From contig NC_135719.1 in the NCBI RefSeq assembly GCF_964656455.1, positions 132,041,444-132,105,443 of the forward strand: DNA of 64,000 bases, given 5' to 3'. The position numbers were made by a program, and so were the translations under genes. The DNA is from Halichoerus grypus (taxonomy: Eukaryota > Chordata > Mammalia > Carnivora > Phocidae). Every line of letters begins with the position of its first letter. The first letter of the stretch is position 1. Under the pieces are notes generated by a model that saw nothing but the letters and a program-made list of their open reading frames with translations, ran no database searches and was not told where the DNA came from. This document shows, in pieces, positions 47,276 through 57,516 of the stretch.

Positions 47276-47497
47276 GGGGCATCTGGGTGGCTCAGTCATT
47301 AAACGTCTGCCTTCGGCTCGGGTCATGGTTCCAGGGTCCTGGGATGGAGCCCCACGTCGGGCGGGGTCCCTGCTCGGGCGGGGTCCCTGCTCAGCCGGGA
47401 GCCTGCTTCTCCCTCTCCCGCTCCCCCTGCTTGTGTTCCTTCTCTCGCTGTCTTTCTCTCTGTCAAATAAATAAATAAAATTTTAAAGAAAAAAAAA
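47276..47497 (+). mobile_element. SINEC with 17-bp internal duplication
   Basis: Full-length SINE. Two exact copies of tcgggcggggtccctgc lie at 47357-47373 and 47374-47390, just after the B box. A perfect 11-bp duplication aaataagatta lies at 47265-47275 and 47498-47508. Confidence 0.96.
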
Positions 47498-47684
47498 AAA
47501 TAAGATTAAACCTATCTGTTCTGTGACTGTTTATGTGTCTATACGTGAGAATCCATGGAGCTTCAGAAATGTAGATTTACTTTGAACAAAGAAGAAACTG
47601 CCAAAGAAAATAGACAAAATGGCTATTAAAAATTTGAGCCCAAAACTAGAGGGGATAACTGGACTACCCTTTAAAATTAGGACA

Positions 47685-47760
47685 TTCTCCCTCTGACCCT
47701 CCTCCCTCTCATATGCTCTCTCTCTCTCTCATCCTCGCTCTCTCAAATAAATAAATAAAA

Positions 47761-47797
<37 letters not shown>

Positions 47798-48016
47798 GGC
47801 GCCTGGGTGGCTCAGTTGGTTAAGCGACTGCCTTCGGCTCAGGTCATGATCCTGGAGTCCCGGGATCGAGTCCCGCATCGGGCTTCCTGCTCAGCAGGGA
47901 GTCTGCTTCTCCCTCTGACCCTCCTCCCTCTCATATGCTCTCTCTCTCTCTCATCCTCGCTCTCTCAAATAAATAAATAAAATCTTTAAAAAAAAATAAA
48001 ATAAAATAAAATAAAA
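47685..48016 (+). mobile_element. SINEC partial dimer (3' half + full copy)
   Basis: 47685-47794 is the 3' half of a SINE ending in A34. 47795-48016 is a full SINE whose own 3' half is identical to the first piece at 222 bp distance, including the unusual 'ccctctcatatgctctc' and 'tcatcctcgctctc'. A single perfect 13-bp duplication (taaaattaggaca) lies at 47672-47684 and 48017-48029, outside both parts. It ends in (AAAAT)n. Confidence 0.93.
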
Positions 48017-48099
48017 TAAAATTAGGACAAATTGCATCCAGAGCTAACCAAGCATAAATTATTACAAAGTTACCATGGGTAAATAGCCATTTTTAGATA

Positions 48100-48175
48100 G
48101 ATTTGTTTAACTTTTTGAGGTCACATAGCTAATAAGTTCCAAACCTGTGACTACAGTATGGGTTTCCTAACTTAT
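48100..48175 (-). mobile_element. MIR fragment, antisense
   Basis: 'ttttgaggtcacatagctaataagttccaaacctgtga' is antisense MIR core. Confidence 0.65.
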
Positions 48176-48524
48176 AATTGAATTAATTTTTTTATTTATG
48201 TGGTTTTCAATTTTTTATGTAAATAGTCTGACACCCTTTTTAGAGCAAATTGTTACTAAAAAGCCCCAAATATAAAACAGACACTGGGATACTTTGGTTA
48301 AGATGAGGCTAGGGGTCCTGATTCCTGTCTCTTCATCTCTCCAATACCATCTAGTGGCTGGCTCCTGATAAATTTCAACAAAGCCCTAGGTTTCAGATTA
48401 ACACAACTTGAAACTTCTATTGTGTGCTCTACATCTTTCTAATCATTAATCTTTATATGCTTGACAAAATCCTTAAGTTACAGTATCATATTTTGTGCCC
48501 ATAAGAAGCACCATGATATAAGTA
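48176..48524. other. Unique spacer
   Basis: No gene seen. Confidence 0.35.
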
Positions 48525-48660
48525 GATATTATCTTTTATATAAAAAGTAACCTATATTGAGATAAGTTATATGTTTTGCTCATAACCACACAACTAATGA
48601 GTGAGTGGCAAAACAAAATTAAGACCCAGATCAATGACACTATGACACCATGTTCATAGA
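48525..48660 (-). mobile_element. MIR SINE, antisense
   Basis: 'gataagttatatgttttgctcataaccacacaactaatgagtgagtggca', 'aagacccagatcaatgac' follow antisense MIR. Confidence 0.65.
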
Positions 48661-49350
48661 CCTATTTTTTTTTTTGTCCTGGGATTAGTTCCAGTACATA
48701 ATAACTATCAAGGCAAAAACTCGTTTCTTAAACCAAAGATTTCTTCAAAGATCATATAAGCACCACTAATTCTCTTTCATTCTTTACTGTAAATTCTAGA
48801 CTTCCTTTTTGGTTGCACATATAATTCTTCCCTCCTATAAACTCTACTATTAGAATCACTCTATGGAAACTTCTCAACCTTTGCCTCTCTTTTCTATCAC
48901 CTCCTTACATTGCAGTGAGGAGCACTGATGTGTTTCAAGAATAATACAAAAGGCATCAAGCATAAGCTTTAAACTGAGGAGTAGAGTTATCAGTGAGAGA
49001 AGCAAAAAATCAACTTTCAGATTAATGTTAGTTATAATTTTTTAGCTAATTCCAGATTGAAATTAATGAGATGCTAGAGTATTCTACAGGAAAGCACTCA
49101 CTATTATAGAAGACCAAGGTTGGTAGGGGAGGGGCAATTGAACTCCAAGAAAAAAGGGCAGCAGATTAGGGTTATTATTACACTCTAGTAAAGAGAAGGT
49201 AAATGATTACCTACTTTACAGGTATTCTTTTCTATCTTTTTTTTTCCTTTTTAGTTCCATATTGGTAATATCTACATTTGATGTTTGGACATGTGCCAGA
49301 GTTTCTGTGTGATCTCTTTCTTCCATATACTTGGATATTTTCTTATGTAG
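48661..49350. other. Unique spacer
   Basis: No gene or recognised repeat. Confidence 0.4.
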
Positions 49351-49365
49351 AAAAAGTAGTTCTGT

Positions 49366-49473
49366 AGACAAAAAAAAAAAAAAAAAGGAAGGAAGAAAGA
49401 AAGAGAAAGAAAGAAAGAAAGAAGAAAGAAAGAAAGAAAGAAAAAGAGAAAGAAAGGAAGAAAGAAAGAAAGA
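49366..49473. repeat. Poly(A) + (GAAA)n array in a retroposon-like footprint
   Basis: A16 followed by GGAA/GAAA repeats. The flanks look like a target duplication: aaaaagtagttctgtag at 49351-49367 and aaaaatagttctctgg at 49474-49489, three differences. No SINE or L1 body lies between, so a tail-only or extremely truncated insertion that later grew a microsatellite is possible. Confidence 0.75.
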
Positions 49474-49489
49474 AAAATAGTTCTCTGGG

Positions 49490-50140
49490 GAAAAAAATTC
49501 ATTAAATGGAAATAGAGCTTGCAAGACATTTTTTTTAAGTATTTAGAGTGACATGCAAAATAGTGGAGCTTCCAAGCTCCTAGGGAAGAAATAGCATGAA
49601 CCCACTAGAAGGCCCTACACCGATCAGCTGGTGACCATGGCAGGGCATCCCAAACTTCTTAGACTCCAGTTCCATGTCTGAAGAACAAATTGCTAGTTGT
49701 CCCGGCTCAAATCCAAAGGAGAGAGTGATAAAAAGAAGTCACTATGTACTAAAATTGTAGTGAAAATCTTGATTTTGTTTAGTTTCCATTTCAAAAATGG
49801 TTAGAACATGATACATAATACAGAACTGAAATTGTATTTCTATGGCATTATGGAAGGATTAGAGATATCTGAGTTTTACCTAGAATGCAATAGAGATGCT
49901 GAAAACCACATAATAAAATTAAGAAGAAAATTGCAACATAAAACAAAATGAGGAGGCACTAAAAATAATCCTGGGGAATAATACTGGGAAATGATGTCAA
50001 CTTAATATGAGTCTTTCTTCAGTATGGCCAGAACATTCATGACAAGTCTGAAGAGGGATATTTTAACTCACTTAATCCAGAAGTATTATTTATGAGCCAA
50101 GTTTTCATAGAGAAGTTCTCTGGAAGTTGCTTTTTTTACT
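49490..50140. other. Unique spacer
   Basis: No gene or known repeat. Confidence 0.4.
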
Positions 50141-50148
50141 TTCTAAAA

Positions 50149-50369
50149 TAGGGATGATCAAAACTATAGTCCACGAACCAAATCTTGTCCTTCACCTATT
50201 TTTGTAAATAGAGGTTTACTGGAACAGAATCATGTTCATTCATTTACATATTGCCTATGGCTGCTTTCTTAGTACAGTGACAGAATGGAGTGGCCACAAA
50301 GATCACATGACTTCCAAAACCTAAAATATTTATGATCTGGTTCTTTAAGAAAAGTTTGGCCAATCTCTG
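50149..50369 (-). mobile_element. hAT-Charlie MITE (MER1/MER30-like)
   Basis: 'actatagtccacgaaccaaatcttgtcc', 'tttttgtaaatagaggtttactggaacag', 'ttacatattgcctatggctgcttt' and 'aaagtttggccaatctctg' match the reverse of this hAT MITE. Imperfect inverted ends (TAGGGATGATCAAAACT and the complement of AAGTTTGGCCAATCTCTG). 8-bp duplication ttctaaaa and ttctgaaa at 50141-50148 and 50370-50377, as expected for hAT. Confidence 0.85.
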
Positions 50370-50379
50370 TTCTGAAACA

Positions 50380-50679
50380 TATCTAATGCATCTCTCTCGA
50401 AACACATAATATTTAATTAATAGCACAAGGACCATTTTTGTACATCAGAATAAGAATTAGCAAAGTATGTGATAAAAGTGTAAAATTGTATCCAGTTTAT
50501 CATGTTAAGGGATTAAATATTAGAATCTTGGATTTTTACCTTTCAACTAGTTAAGCATTGTAAATTCCCTATGTCTTTACTTATATGAACAGAGACAGTT
50601 TAAATGTCTCTATTTCTCTTGTAAACACAAATAAGATACAGGCACCCTATATTAGTTACTCATTCTTTGTTAATTCTCT
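50380..50679. other. Unique spacer
   Basis: No gene seen. Confidence 0.35.
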
Positions 50680-50870
50680 CATTCAACTATTATTCTTTTG
50701 AGCATCTACCATCTGCAAAGCAATTTTCTTGATGTTAGGGATGGAAAAGTGAATCAAGCAGAAAAAAATTCTGCCTTCAACTAGCTTCCCTTTATCATGT
50801 AGCCCAGGACCTGCCACACTGGCTACTGAACAAATAGTTCAGTGAATCACTGAATGAATCCCTGAGTGAT
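50680..50870 (-). mobile_element. L2 3' end, antisense
   Basis: 'tctctcattcaactattattcttttgagcatctaccatctg', 'gttagggatggaaaagtgaatcaagcag' and 'aattctgccttcaactagcttccc' follow antisense L2 3' end. Confidence 0.75.
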
Positions 50871-51639
50871 ATTAGGACCTCAAAAGGGATAGCTTGCTTA
50901 TTGGGAGAAGGGAAAAAACTCGTGGGAAATCATCCTAACGACTATCTCTAGACCATCTTGAGACTTTTGAAAATTAAGAGAAATCTAATATCTTTGAATG
51001 TTTTCCCATGGGAAAAGATAATATGCTTGTGTAGGTATCTGTTGACTTAGGAGAAATTCTGTAAATCAAATCTACTTAATATATTGGGATGAGAATTCTC
51101 TGAAACACACACACGCACACAGAATTTTAAGAATTGGTACTATTTTTAAAACTCTGACCTATAATAATAATATATTAGGTCAAAAGCAATACATGAATCT
51201 GAATTAAGGAGAAAAGTTTGCTCATTTACCTCAAACAAGTGTCCTGGCGAAGATGCTAGAATTCTTAAATGTGTCTTTCCAATATGACTACTTCTACTTA
51301 TTTTGTTGTATTCTTTATGACATGTTTACATGTATGTAAAGCAAAATTAAATGCAGCTAAAGAGCAAAGTGCATCTGTCACACCTCAACTTCTGTCTGAA
51401 TATTCAAATTATCACTGTTACTACATACCTCTCCTAATTATTTTGCTTGCATGTCTTGAATGTTAATTTACAGCGCTATGTCAAAGTGGTTATTTGCTTT
51501 TCAGGTCCTTGTAAAGATTTCCAAATAAAAATTCCCTTTAAACTCAAGCTCTGGATATAAGGCCACTAACAGGCGTTGCATTTAAAGAAGTTACTTTCCA
51601 TGGGCTGGAAATCATTTTGGGGGGCAAAAAAAAAAAAGA

Positions 51640-52200
51640 CTATATACTTACCTCTCTCTTTGAAGAAAGTGGATTGAGTTTCTGAACAACTACACATTGT
51701 TAAAACTTTGGCTTTTGCCCTGTTTTCCAAATGATGTTTATCCCTGTGGCCATTATAAAGGATTGCTTTGCCATTTTAATAATCAGATCTGCAAATTTCC
51801 ACTTAGCATCAAATCCAAACAATCCAGTCTGAAGGTGATTGACATCCCTGCTCGTGCATCAACATCTATTAAACCAGATGTTTTACCTCTTCCCCTGCCA
51901 AGAGTGAGCATCTTTTTACGATCAATTGTCAAGGCAAGCCTGTCAATCGAGGCATCACTGATGTTTACATGGGAAAGCATAAGTCATTCAACCGCAGTCA
52001 TGCTATTCCATCTATCTAGATTGTTACCACTTGGCAATTAGATGTTTTTCTCAAGATGAAAATCAGCTGGAGCTCTCCCTGCAAATATTTGCTAATTTCA
52101 AATGTGCCTTCTGACCTTCAACAATATAATCTTCTAATTGTAATCAAAACGAAGCTCTTGTTTATGTGAGGGAGTACTTTGGGCACCAAGTTGCCAGTGA
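51640..52200. other. Non-repetitive block, candidate conserved element
   Basis: About 560 bp without any repeat signature. It keeps scattered CpGs (near 51852, 51919, 51949, 51991, 52149) and homeodomain-like TAAT/ATTA words, and it reads unlike the decayed spacer on both sides. It also holds the longest non-repeat plus-strand frame nearby (51697-52041, 114 codons), which looks like chance: no motif, and an overlapping minus-strand frame. An enhancer or other conserved non-coding element is an inference only. Confidence 0.3.
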
Positions 52201-53315
52201 CTCTGAAAGGTTCCTTAATCTCCTCTTAAATTTAGAAGCCTACAACAAGTTTGCTTTCTAAAAAGCATATTTCCTTCTCTGATAGATTAGGGGGCAGAAA
52301 ATGGGAAACACAGCTGCATCGCTAAAGATCTTTCCAAGCATCCTAGCCACATGCCCCTTCCCAACACAAAATAACTCATTGTTTAATGAACGCAAGAAGA
52401 TGACATTTTAACACGGAATGGAATTATATAGAAAACATCCACAGGAAAACTTTACCTCCTACTTTTAGAACAAACTGAAAATATGCTAGCCTTCTTCAAA
52501 GACTACTGGCAAACAATAAAGGTGGAGAGTTTTTCCCTTGGGAGGAGATTTCATAGCTATCTGAAGATAGCTTTAGAAGATATTTGATTTAAATCTTATT
52601 CTGAAATAAAATACAAACACAATAGTAACAAATGATTAATTTTGGAATATTTTTAGGGATAGTAATAGGATTTTCAGTTTCAACAGTCATATTTCATTTC
52701 ATTCCAGATTTCTCAAAATCCAAACAATTTCTTCTTGGAGTGTATACTGTATATATGTATATAGGTTTTAAAAACATTTGAAAAAGTAGAAGGAAAAAGG
52801 AAAATTGATCAATATTTTTGAGAGGACACTGAATGGAAATCCTTAAATACCAGTAAAAAATCCCTTAGAAGTTCAAGAATGCTAAATTCAGAAACAATTA
52901 GTGCCATGTGTATGTTACTTCATTAACACATTCATTCAGTTATCAAGAATCAGGAGGGACTGAACATATCTGTCAATTTTTATTTGCATTAATGTAAGAA
53001 ATCCAAGACTGTACTCAGTTCTGAGATAAATTGAAAGATGAATAGGTTTACCTCTCTAGCAACGTTTCTTTTAGAGACAGAGTCTGGGAAAAAATGAACC
53101 AAAGTTTGACACAAAATGATAACTCTTGCTTATCCTGTACACTTAGAATAGCAGAGTAATAAAATATGGCAAACTTGAAAGCTTTGTGATATTAATTTTC
53201 TTAGTCGTTACCTTTTACAGAGTATTGTACTCTTTTCTCACCTTTTCACTTTTTTTTCTTCTATTCATGGCAGATAGGCCAAAATCTTGGCCTAGAATTA
53301 AGTCTGAAGATAAGA
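52201..53315. other. Unique spacer
   Basis: No gene or recognised repeat in 1.1 kb. Confidence 0.4.
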
Positions 53316-53324
53316 AAGTAGCTT

Positions 53325-53717
53325 GGGGCACCTGGGTGGCTAGGTAGGGTAAGTGACCAACTCTTGGTTTCTGCTCAGGTTATGATCTCCAGGTCACGGG
53401 ATCAAGTCCCAGGTCTGGTTCCTTGCTCAGCCTAGAGTCTGCTTGAGATTCTCTCTCTCTCCCTCTGCTCAGGTTATGATCTCCAGGTCATGGGATCAAG
53501 TCCCAGGTCTGGTTCCTTGCTCAGCCTAGAGTCTGCTTGAGATTCTCTCTCTCTCCCTCTGCTCAGGTTATGATCTCCAGGTCATGGGATCAAGTCCCAG
53601 GTCTGGTTCCTTGCTCAGCCTAGAGTCTGCTTGAGATTCTCTTTCTCTCCCTCTGCTCCTCTCCCTGCTCTCTCTCTCTCTCTCAAATAAAATAAATAAA
53701 TAAAATCTTTTTTAAAG
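53325..53717 (+). mobile_element. SINEC with 94-bp internal triplication
   Basis: A SINEC with head GGGGCACCTGGGTGGCTAGG and tail 'aaataaaataaataaataaaatc'. Its middle is present three times in tandem at exactly 94 bp: 53371-53464, 53465-53558, 53559-53652. Each unit holds the B-box region (GGGATCAAGTCCC, at 53398 and 94 and 188 bp on). The units differ at only about two sites (cacggg or catggg; ctctct or cttt). Short flanking duplication agtagctt at 53317-53324 and 53718-53725. Confidence 0.96.
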
Positions 53718-53725
53718 AGTAGCTT

Positions 53726-54298
53726 AACAAAACATATCAACATACATTCTCTGTTTAATTACATGAAAGGTTTTAAAAGTTATCTGAGTGTACAGAATTC
53801 ACATGTGAATGGATTCATGTAAATCCTTCCAAGTGAAGTACAGCTAGGAAAGTTTAGTGGAAGCCTGGGTAAACTGAGTTTTAGTGGCAGCAAAGCATAA
53901 ACCATGTCCAAATGAGAACCAACCTCTTCAAGAGGTTTCAATACAAGTGTAAAAGTATTCCACACGTCTGCCCTTAGCGAGGCACATTTTTCAGGGAAAG
54001 AGTTGCAGGAAGCATGGCCTCCTGACTGATAGGATTAGAAAGAGAACATTTGCCAGCGCTCAGAACATTCCCCCTTGGTCCTTAAAACATACTGCTCCTC
54101 CTTGGGATCATTCTCCATCTGTAATGATAAGTGCTATTTAATTTGGTTTTACTTTATGTGTAGCCTTAGAGGCTTTTGTACTGTAAGGGTGAGAGAAGTT
54201 AGCAGGAATAGAGTGAGGGATTTAAGTCAGGAATAATTGTTTAGCAGGATTGTGAAACTTAACGAGCCCCTTCAAAATGCTGTGGGAAAGAAGTCCTG
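53726..54298. other. Unique spacer
   Basis: No gene or recognised repeat. Confidence 0.4.
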
Positions 54299-54533
54299 GT
54301 GGCTACTGGGGCAGAAGACATAAATCTGGGCTGCACTGGTGTTGTTCCTGAGATCATTCACTACAGAGAACATTTTCTCAACCTCAGTTCTCTAGGAGGA
54401 AAACGACAGTGGGCACTCTTGTTGGCTGAGCTTAGCAAGGCCTCGTGTGCTGTAACCTGCTCTACAGTGGTTTCTTATCCCTGCAAATTGTGGCAATGGG
54501 AGGAGGAGAACGCAGGTAAGTGAAGCTTTTGTG
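54299..54533 (+). other. Open frame ending in a consensus splice donor (candidate exon)
   Basis: A frame of about 74 codons is open from 54299 (GTG, no ATG in frame at the start) and reaches a stop three codons after GAACGCAG|GTAAGTGAAG (exon end near 54515). CAG|GTAAGT is a perfect U1 match. No clear acceptor or protein homology is seen, and the repeat-free flanks give no further support. It could be a chance match or a non-coding RNA exon. Confidence 0.2.
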
Positions 54534-55157
54534 ATAAAATAGGAATACGTTATCCTCTTAAAAAATTACAACTTGGTCACTAGTTGGGGTGACTTTCTTT
54601 AATCCTTGGATGTGTCCATGAACCCAGAAATGCTGAACTAGGCTGGGAAGGTGGCAGACTAGTGAAACAAAAGGGTAAGATGCCCAGCACTAAGGGGCCA
54701 CACTAGCAGAATTCATAAGAGTAATTTAGGACAAATAGGAGATTGGAACCTGAGTTAGTAAACAAATTAGGCAAAGAGCATGAATGTGTTGAAACAGGCT
54801 CTATTTTCTTTTTTTTTTTTTTTAATGCTTCTGCATCGTTTACCCTTGCTGATGATCTTCATGTGGCTGGATAGTTTCCTGGGACCAGACTTTCTTTTCT
54901 TTTGCTGTTGACTAGTTCAGAAAAACAAAGCAAAACAGAAACATGTTCAAGGTTACAAATAATCTTAGCCAGGAGGCCGACTCTTTTCCTGGTTATTCCT
55001 ACTGGGGAACATTTAGTGACAGGGTGTTGTTTACATTTTGTCATCAGCAGCATGATCCTCAATAACTTTGTCTCAATTCATTTCCAGTCTAGAAACTAAA
55101 TATTTAATTTTGTGAGTGCTAACCATGCTGTACTTAGGGACTAATTTTGAGTTACAT
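54534..55157. other. Unique spacer
   Basis: No gene. A T-run lies at about 54809-54822. Confidence 0.35.
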
Positions 55158-55176
55158 ATACTTCTGTCAGTTTTCT

Positions 55177-55377
55177 TTTTTTTTTTTTTTAAAGATTTTA
55201 TTTATTTATTTGAGAGAGAGAGAATGAGAGAGAGAGCACATGAGAGGGGGGAGGGTCAGAGGGAGAAGCAGACTCCCTGCCGAGCAGGGAGCCCGATGCA
55301 GGACTCGATCCAGGGACTCCAGGATCATGACCTGAGCCGAAGGCAGTCACTCAACCAACTGAGCCACCCAGGCGCCC
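55177..55377 (-). mobile_element. SINEC, antisense, young
   Basis: T16 (reversed tail), GAGA-rich DNA, then 'gactcgatccagggactcc', 'gatcatgacctgagccgaaggc' and 'aactgagccacccaggcgccc'. A perfect 19-bp duplication (atacttctgtcagttttct) at 55158-55176 and 55378-55396. Confidence 0.98.
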
Positions 55378-55664
55378 ATACTTCTGTCAGTTTTCTAAGT
55401 GAAATATCCTTTAGTGAGCAAGTAATAATTTCTCCATTGGGTTCCTTCTCTGTGTGCTGTTCACTGAGTCCAAAATACTTTTGTAGTAAAAAAACAAACA
55501 AGAAAACAAATGAAAATAGACAAAAATAATTATGCCTTCAGCATAAACTGAAGAGAAAGAGCACCTAAACTTCAATGGGAGTTCAGACAGAAGAAGAAAG
55601 GAAAAGAAATTCTAGGGATCTAAAGCACAGCATGGAGACAATGCTTACCAATACTGTATCAGAT

Positions 55665-55862
55665 GGTTGACATTTATTAAGAGGGTAAATTTCCAATGTT
55701 CTCACCACACACACAAGGTAACTATGTGAGGTTAAGGATGCATTTGCCCTTATTGTGGTCATCATTTCATAATATACACATATACCAAATCATCACATTA
55801 TACACCTTAACTTTACACAATGTTATTTGTCAATTATATCTCAATAAAGCAGGAAAAAAATC
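55665..55862 (+). mobile_element. L1MA-type 3' end
   Basis: 'aagagggtaaatttccaatgttctcaccacacac', 'gtaactatgtgaggttaaggatgc', 'catttcataatatacacatataccaaatcatcacattatacacctta' and 'tgtcaattatatctcaataaagc' are the L1MA 3' UTR end, 5'-truncated. Confidence 0.9.
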
Positions 55863-56074
55863 ACTGAAGAAAACTCAAGCAACAAAACACAGCTGCTATT
55901 TAATGTTATAATCTAAGAAAACTTTCTGGAACTCATGATAGATATGAATTTTCATATTGTAAATTCCACTGGACACTTTGGAAAGTTAATTCAGAACGAT
56001 CAATGCTGAGAAGCATTATAATTGATCTACTGACTTCAAAGTTAAAAAATCTATTCAATATTAAAAAATCTCAA

Positions 56075-56530
56075 ATTAAATGGCAATGAAATAACATTTA
56101 CATTGTCAGATTGGAAAAATTATGGTCTGATAGTATAAGGCTTGCCAACTGTGTGATTGCGAATATGTAAATTTGTACAATGTTGGAGGGTGTTGTGTCC
56201 ATATTCGTTCAAATTAAAATTCTACATAGTTTTCATTCAGTAATTGCAATATGAGTAATTGCATAATAAATTTTTAAACTCCTCTATATAAATAAAGTCA
56301 TTGAAGTCTTCTGAAAAAATAAATAAAAATAAAAACTATCCATCCACAGAAAACTAAGAATAATAAAACATAGACCACTATTTTAAAAGAATGTGATAAA
56401 AGCTGTATAATTATATAGAAAGATTTTTAAAATATATTGTTAATTCAAATTAATAACGAAGGTATTAAATAGTATCTAAAGAATGTGGGTGTGTTTAAAA
56501 TAAATGGGAAATTTCTGCAAGGATATCCAA
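56075..56530 (+). mobile_element. Ancient L1 (L1ME-like) ORF2 end
   Basis: 'ggcaatgaaataacatttacattgtcagattgg', 'aatttgtacaatgttggagggtgt', 'taaaagctgtataattatatagaaagatttttaaaatatattg' follow the C-terminal ORF2 region of ancient L1 in order, heavily decayed. Confidence 0.6.
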
Positions 56531-56799
56531 GAAAAAAATGTTTCTGGATTTAGAGGGAAAATCTATTCTTGTATACACTTTAGTTTCATTTGCTCATGTA
56601 AGGTGCATGCACTATCTTTATGATAATAACAGTCCAACCAGTAAAAACTAGAATCAGTGACACTGTGCAATGGGAGTTCAGACAGAAGTGAGGAGAAGTA
56701 AGAGAGGAGTTTAACAAATTATTGGAAGTTATTGGGACAGGTAAAAGCTTTGATGACGACTGCGCAAACTTTAAAATATATAAAAATGCAGCTAAATCA

Positions 56800-57400
56800 G
56801 CCCCTCTTCTGCAAGCCGATGGCCAAGAAAGAATTCTTGAGACATCTTTGGTGCAAAAAGGTGATTTTATGAAAGCATGGGGACAGGACCTATGGGCAGA
56901 AAGAGCTGTAATGGGGTCAGGAGCAGTGGCCCATTATATACTTTCAAGTTGGGAGGGGGTTAGGGATAGCATAAGTCTCAAAGGAATTTGAAAGCAAGGT
57001 TTCCAGGACCTTGAGGGGGCTAGCTATTGTTGGGAAAAGGTCATTTACTACCGTCTAATAAAACCTTAGTCATGAGACCCTTCAGATGTATATCGATGGG
57101 CCATATGCTTGGGGGATGATTGCCAACGTGTGTCTCAGGGGGTTTAGAGATAAAGGAAGTTTCCAAAGGAATTTTTATACGTTAGTTAAAGTAGACTTAC
57201 AGGATCCTGAGCGGGGCGGGGAGGGGGCGGGGGAGAGGAGGATCAGACTAAGATTGCCTTTTGCCCTTAGCAAAGTATTAACATCGAGGCAGCTGAGTCC
57301 CTTGAGGAATGTCATTCTGCCTGTTCCAAGGACTTATCAATGGGCTGTAGTAGTAAGGAAATTTAATAGTTTTTCTTCTGTGTCTTTTTCCCACATGAAA
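56800..57400 (-). mobile_element. ERV class I-type solo LTR, copy A, antisense
   Basis: On the minus strand a degraded poly(A) signal (CATAAAA near 56865) precedes 'tctcaagaattctttcttggcc', an R/U5-like end. Copy B (60134-60560) shares this about 125-bp core with roughly five of six bases alike by eye. The middle has a G-rich run (57213-57233). No gag, pol or env adjoins. The 3.3-kb interval between the copies is not proviral. Outer edges approximate. Confidence 0.6.
57213..57233 (+). other. G-quadruplex motif
   Basis: Four runs of four or five G separated by single bases (GGGGCGGGGAGGGGGCGGGG), the strongest G4 motif on the plus strand. Inside LTR copy A. Confidence 0.85.
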
Positions 57401-57516
57401 CTCACATCTAAGCAAATGGTTCTCTGAGCTTGGAATTATGGAGTTCTGGTGTTGAAAGGGACCTTTGGGATCATGTAATAGGACTTTTCATTTTATAGAT
57501 GAGGAAAGTAGATGTA

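Noticed and set aside
51697..52041. 114-codon frame in the non-repetitive block
   Set aside because: Another frame overlaps on the opposite strand and no protein motif is visible. The block is more plausibly non-coding.
53371..53652. Regular 94-bp repeats, first considered as a CRISPR or satellite array
   Set aside because: The units are contiguous without spacers and are the body of a single SINE in a mammalian genome.
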